Shown piece after piece: positions 4,810 to 6,699 of a stretch of 6,699 nt of DNA. A program made the translations under genes and the position numbers. The notes beneath the pieces are model-generated. The model had not been told where the DNA came from and searched no databases. It was given only the letters and a program-made list of their open reading frames with translations. The DNA is from an uncultured Leptolyngbya sp. GTDB lineage: Bacteria > Cyanobacteriota > Cyanobacteriia > Phormidesmidales > Phormidesmidaceae. Each line of letters opens with the position of its first letter. The first letter of the stretch is position 1. The stretch lies in NCBI GenBank assembly GCA_937899365.1, contig CALBPH010000115.1, positions 1 to 6,699 of the forward strand, written 5' to 3'.

Positions 4810-5667
4810 ATGTTTCAAAAAGCAACGAAGACACAATCCCGTCTTAGATTTGCCGTTGCCGGTCCCAGCGGTTCTGGCAAAACCTACAGCGCCTTGAAAA
4901 TTGGCCAGCACCTAGGCGGCTCCATTGCCCTGATCGACACCGAACACGGCAGCGCTAGCAAGTACGCCGACCTATTTGATTTTGATACCGCACCTCTCAC
5001 CAACCATCACCCCAGCCACTACATAGAGCTAATCAAGACCGCTGGCCGTAGTGACTACGATGTGATTATCATCGATAGCCTTAGCCATGCCTGGTTTTGG
5101 GAGTTAAATGAAACGGGTCGAGCTGAGAATACGTTTCGGGCCTGGGGCAATGTGCGACCGCTAGAACGTGCCCTGATCGATGCCATGCTATCGAGTCCGG
5201 CTCACATCATCGCCACCATGCGAACCAAGACAGAATGGGTAGTGGAAGAAACCACCAATCGCAAGGGTAAGACCGTAGCCGCTCCTCGCAAGGTGGGGAC
5301 CGCTCCAATCCAGGCTAGCGGTATTGAGTATGAGTTTGACGTATCGGGAGAGCTGGACTTAAACCATCTGCTCACCATTTCTAAGTCCCGATGCCCAGAG
5401 CTATCAAATACCACCCACCTCAACCCAGGGGAAGAACTAGCAGATACGCTGCTGAGCTGGCTGTCAGACGGTGCCCCTATGCCGGAGTCTGCCTATAGCA
5501 AGTGTAAGCCGGTACTGGAGGCACGGCAGATAGAGGGAGTGGAGACGGCGGCAGTAAAGACCATCATTCAGGCTGAGTTTGACGGCTGTACGAGCCCGAG
5601 CCAGTTATCTACCCAGGACTGTGATCGCCTGGTGGCCATGATTGAGAGCCTTAGAGAAAGCGCTTAG
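4810..5667 (+). CDS. Sak4-like RecA-fold ATPase (phage-type AAA_24 ATP-binding protein)
   Basis: A 285-aa P-loop ATPase. Walker A is GPSGSGKT at residues 18-25; ALIDTEHGSASKYAD (40-54) is the strand that follows in RecA-like proteins. Walker B is DVIIIDSLSHAW (84-95), with Asp89 binding magnesium. HIIATMRTKTEW (132-143) is the sensor strand. The motif RKVGTAPIQASGIEYEFDV (160-178) is typical of phage ATP-binding proteins often grouped as AAA_24 or Sak4. Family members are single-strand DNA binding RecA/RadA paralogues that help annealing-type recombination in phages. Residues 215-285 form a separate C-terminal helical tail. The ATG at 4810 follows TGAGAATAACC, a weak ribosome binding site. 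The 62-bp gap before it holds a small GCGGG/CCCGC hairpin (4764-4781). The gene is intact. The family is firm; the exact role here is inferred. Confidence 0.87.
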   Translation: MFQKATKTQSRLRFAVAGPSGSGKTYSALKIGQHLGGSIALIDTEHGSASKYADLFDFDTAPLTNHHPSHYIELIKTAGRSDYDVIIIDSLSHAWFWELNETGRAENTFRAWGNVRPLERALIDAMLSSPAHIIATMRTKTEWVVEETTNRKGKTVAAPRKVGTAPIQASGIEYEFDVSGELDLNHLLTISKSRCPELSNTTHLNPGEELADTLLSWLSDGAPMPESAYSKCKPVLEARQIEGVETAAVKTIIQAEFDGCTSPSQLSTQDCDRLVAMIESLRESA

Positions 5668-5680
5668 ACAACAAAAATTT

Positions 5681-5735
5681 AGCCCTTGATAGCACCGCCA
5701 TTGTCAGCGGTGCAGGGCTTCCCCTGTCCTTTTTT
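5681..5735 (+). terminator. Terminator with an overlapping alternative hairpin
   Basis: A hairpin CAGGG-CTTC-CCCTG (5713-5726) followed by TCCTTTTTT (5727-5735) is a good intrinsic terminator. Just upstream GCACCGC (5692-5698) pairs with GCGGTGC (5707-5713), and this stem can extend by AGCCCT (5681-5686) with AGGGCT (5714-5719). The extended stem uses the left arm of the terminator, so the two folds exclude each other. It lies between the ATPase and GIY-YIG genes. Confidence 0.65.
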
Positions 5736-5744
5736 AGAAAACCA

Positions 5745-6155
5745 ATGACTATCGGCATTTATTTGATCACCCATAAGGTGACGGGTGATCGCTATGTGGG
5801 CTTGTCCAAAAACATCGAGCAGCGCTGGAAAAGCCATCTCAGAGAACTAGAAAAAGGTGAGCATACATCCAAAGCAATGCAGGCTTTAGCGAATGAACAT
5901 AGCTTAGATTCATTCACCTTTGAGATTCTGGAAGAATGTGAGCCTGAACCGAGTAGACGGATTACGGCTACGCTGGGTGATGCTGAGCGGAAATGGATGG
6001 AGCAGCTTAAGCCAGAACTGAATCTAAAGGGTACTGAGAGAGTATCAGAGTTTTATAGCAAACAGTGGACACCGGAACGCAAGAAGCAGCACGGCATAAA
6101 GATTCGAGCAGCTTGGGCAAAGATTCGGCAACAGCGGAATCAACACAAGAAATGA
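5745..6155 (+). CDS. GIY-YIG endonuclease
   Basis: A 136-aa protein with the GIY-YIG nuclease domain in residues 3-95. GIY is at 4-6, YVG at 17-19, the catalytic Arg is Arg27 in EQRWKSH with His31 next to it, and the metal-binding Glu is probably Glu81 in DAERKWMEQL, with Asn93 closing the domain (KPELN). All key residues are present, so it should be an active DNA nuclease. The C-terminal 40 residues are very basic (KQWTPERKKQHGIKIRAAW and on to a Lys/Gln-rich end) and probably bind DNA, as in small homing endonucleases. It starts 10 bp after the T-run of a terminator and lacks a good ribosome binding site, so it may be a free-standing homing endonuclease expressed apart from the ATPase. It could be a repair or restriction-like nuclease; the family is sure, the role is not. 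Confidence 0.88.
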   Translation: MTIGIYLITHKVTGDRYVGLSKNIEQRWKSHLRELEKGEHTSKAMQALANEHSLDSFTFEILEECEPEPSRRITATLGDAERKWMEQLKPELNLKGTERVSEFYSKQWTPERKKQHGIKIRAAWAKIRQQRNQHKK

Positions 6156-6176
6156 TCCTTAAAAAATATCTCCTGT

Positions 6177-6698
6177 TTAATCATCGAACTTTCGACCATC
6201 TGGATTACTGTTGAAAAGGTCTTCCAGCCTTATCAAGGCTATGGCATAGAGCAAGAATATTAATTCTCTCCAAATCATTATCTTTATTCTGAACTGGGAA
6301 ACGCCCCTTAATCTTGCTCTGTTAGATAGATCAAGCATTAAAAACTGCACGTCCTCAGGCAGGCAGTTTATCACAATAATGTTGAAGATAATACCGTTTG
6401 AGAAGTGTTTGCTTTTAGTATTCCTAATTGACTCAGCAATCTCTTTTTGTGTGAGTAGATGAACGTCTTGGACTAAAAGACCTTCAACCTCTTTTAATTC
6501 TCCTGAATCGAAGAGTTCTTGCAGCCTCTGAAGCGCTTCCTCAGAGCCACCTAGCGTTAATTTCACGCTGCCTTCCTCTATATCCAAAATCTCGATCTCT
6601 GCATCTCCGCCGAGCTTTCGAAGCAACGCGACTATGACATCTAATTTTTGTTTGTCAATTTCTTCATTTGGATCTTCCTTGAGGCAAGTTATAACAAT
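6177..6698 (-). CDS. Partial protein with an EEGS-type effector-associated repeat, N-terminus off the window
   Basis: The frame is open to the right edge (last full codon at 6696-6698), so the N-terminus is missing. A TTG at 6624-6626 could start it, but the sequence before it (KEDPNEEIDKQKLDVIVA) continues the same domain. The visible part has LLRKLGGDAEIEILDIEEGS, VKLTLGGSEEALQRLQELF and SGELKEVEGLLVQDVHLL. From memory this matches a short alpha/beta domain found in many cyanobacterial proteins of the NACHT/NB-ARC, TIR or caspase-like conflict type, where it links sensor and effector parts. The rest, TQKEIAESIRN to the stop, is unfamiliar, with two hydrophobic patches (GIIFNIIVI and ELIFLLYAIALI). 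It may be a frameshifted or short variant end. The gene converges on the GIY-YIG gene with a 21-bp gap and is more AT-rich than the cassette. Confidence 0.6.
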   Translation of the reverse strand: MVITCLKEDPNEEIDKQKLDVIVALLRKLGGDAEIEILDIEEGSVKLTLGGSEEALQRLQELFDSGELKEVEGLLVQDVHLLTQKEIAESIRNTKSKHFSNGIIFNIIVINCLPEDVQFLMLDLSNRARLRGVSQFRIKIMIWRELIFLLYAIALIRLEDLFNSNPDGRKFDD

Positions 6699-6699
6699 T

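Overview
The window looks like a cyanobacterial accessory region. The main clues are one perfect HIP1 octamer (GCGATCGC, 2983-2990), the style of the small MARKGGNP-type protein, and the EEGS-type repeat protein at the right edge, which is common in cyanobacteria. No species can be named from the sequence alone.

Left part (1-2523), all on the + strand: the 3' end of a type I restriction subunit gene (hsdR); 18 bp later a YgjP/DUF45-type zinc metallopeptidase gene that often rides with type I restriction systems; a good rho-independent terminator (about 1244-1283); then, after about 200 bp, a monocistronic gene for a GNAT-like protein with an unfamiliar N-terminal domain.

Middle part (2524-3539), about 1 kb without a convincing gene: it holds nested inverted repeats, a polypurine tract, an imperfect direct repeat about 198 bp apart, several perfect hairpins and a 24-bp perfect palindrome. 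At 3140-3440 the minus strand folds into an RNA-like structure whose helices need G-U pairs on that strand only. It resembles domain I of a group II intron, but no reverse transcriptase and no domain V were found, so this identity is tentative.

Right part (3540-6155): a small minus-strand gene (71 aa, putative DNA-binding or regulatory protein) diverges from a + strand cassette made of a SWIM zinc-finger protein, a 92-aa unknown protein, a Sak4-like RecA-fold ATPase and a GIY-YIG endonuclease. The divergent intergenic region carries three copies of a TGTCACCCA-type repeat at an exact 33-bp period, and a fourth, inverted, copy lies just beyond the end of the small gene. The layout suggests a phage- or plasmid-like recombination module controlled by the small protein. 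A SWIM protein beside a RecA-like ATPase recalls the Shu complexes (SWIM protein plus Rad51 paralogue) of eukaryotes; this is inference.

Right edge (6177-6698): a convergent, more AT-rich minus-strand gene, cut by the window end. It carries a short domain known from cyanobacterial NTPase, TIR or caspase-like conflict proteins.
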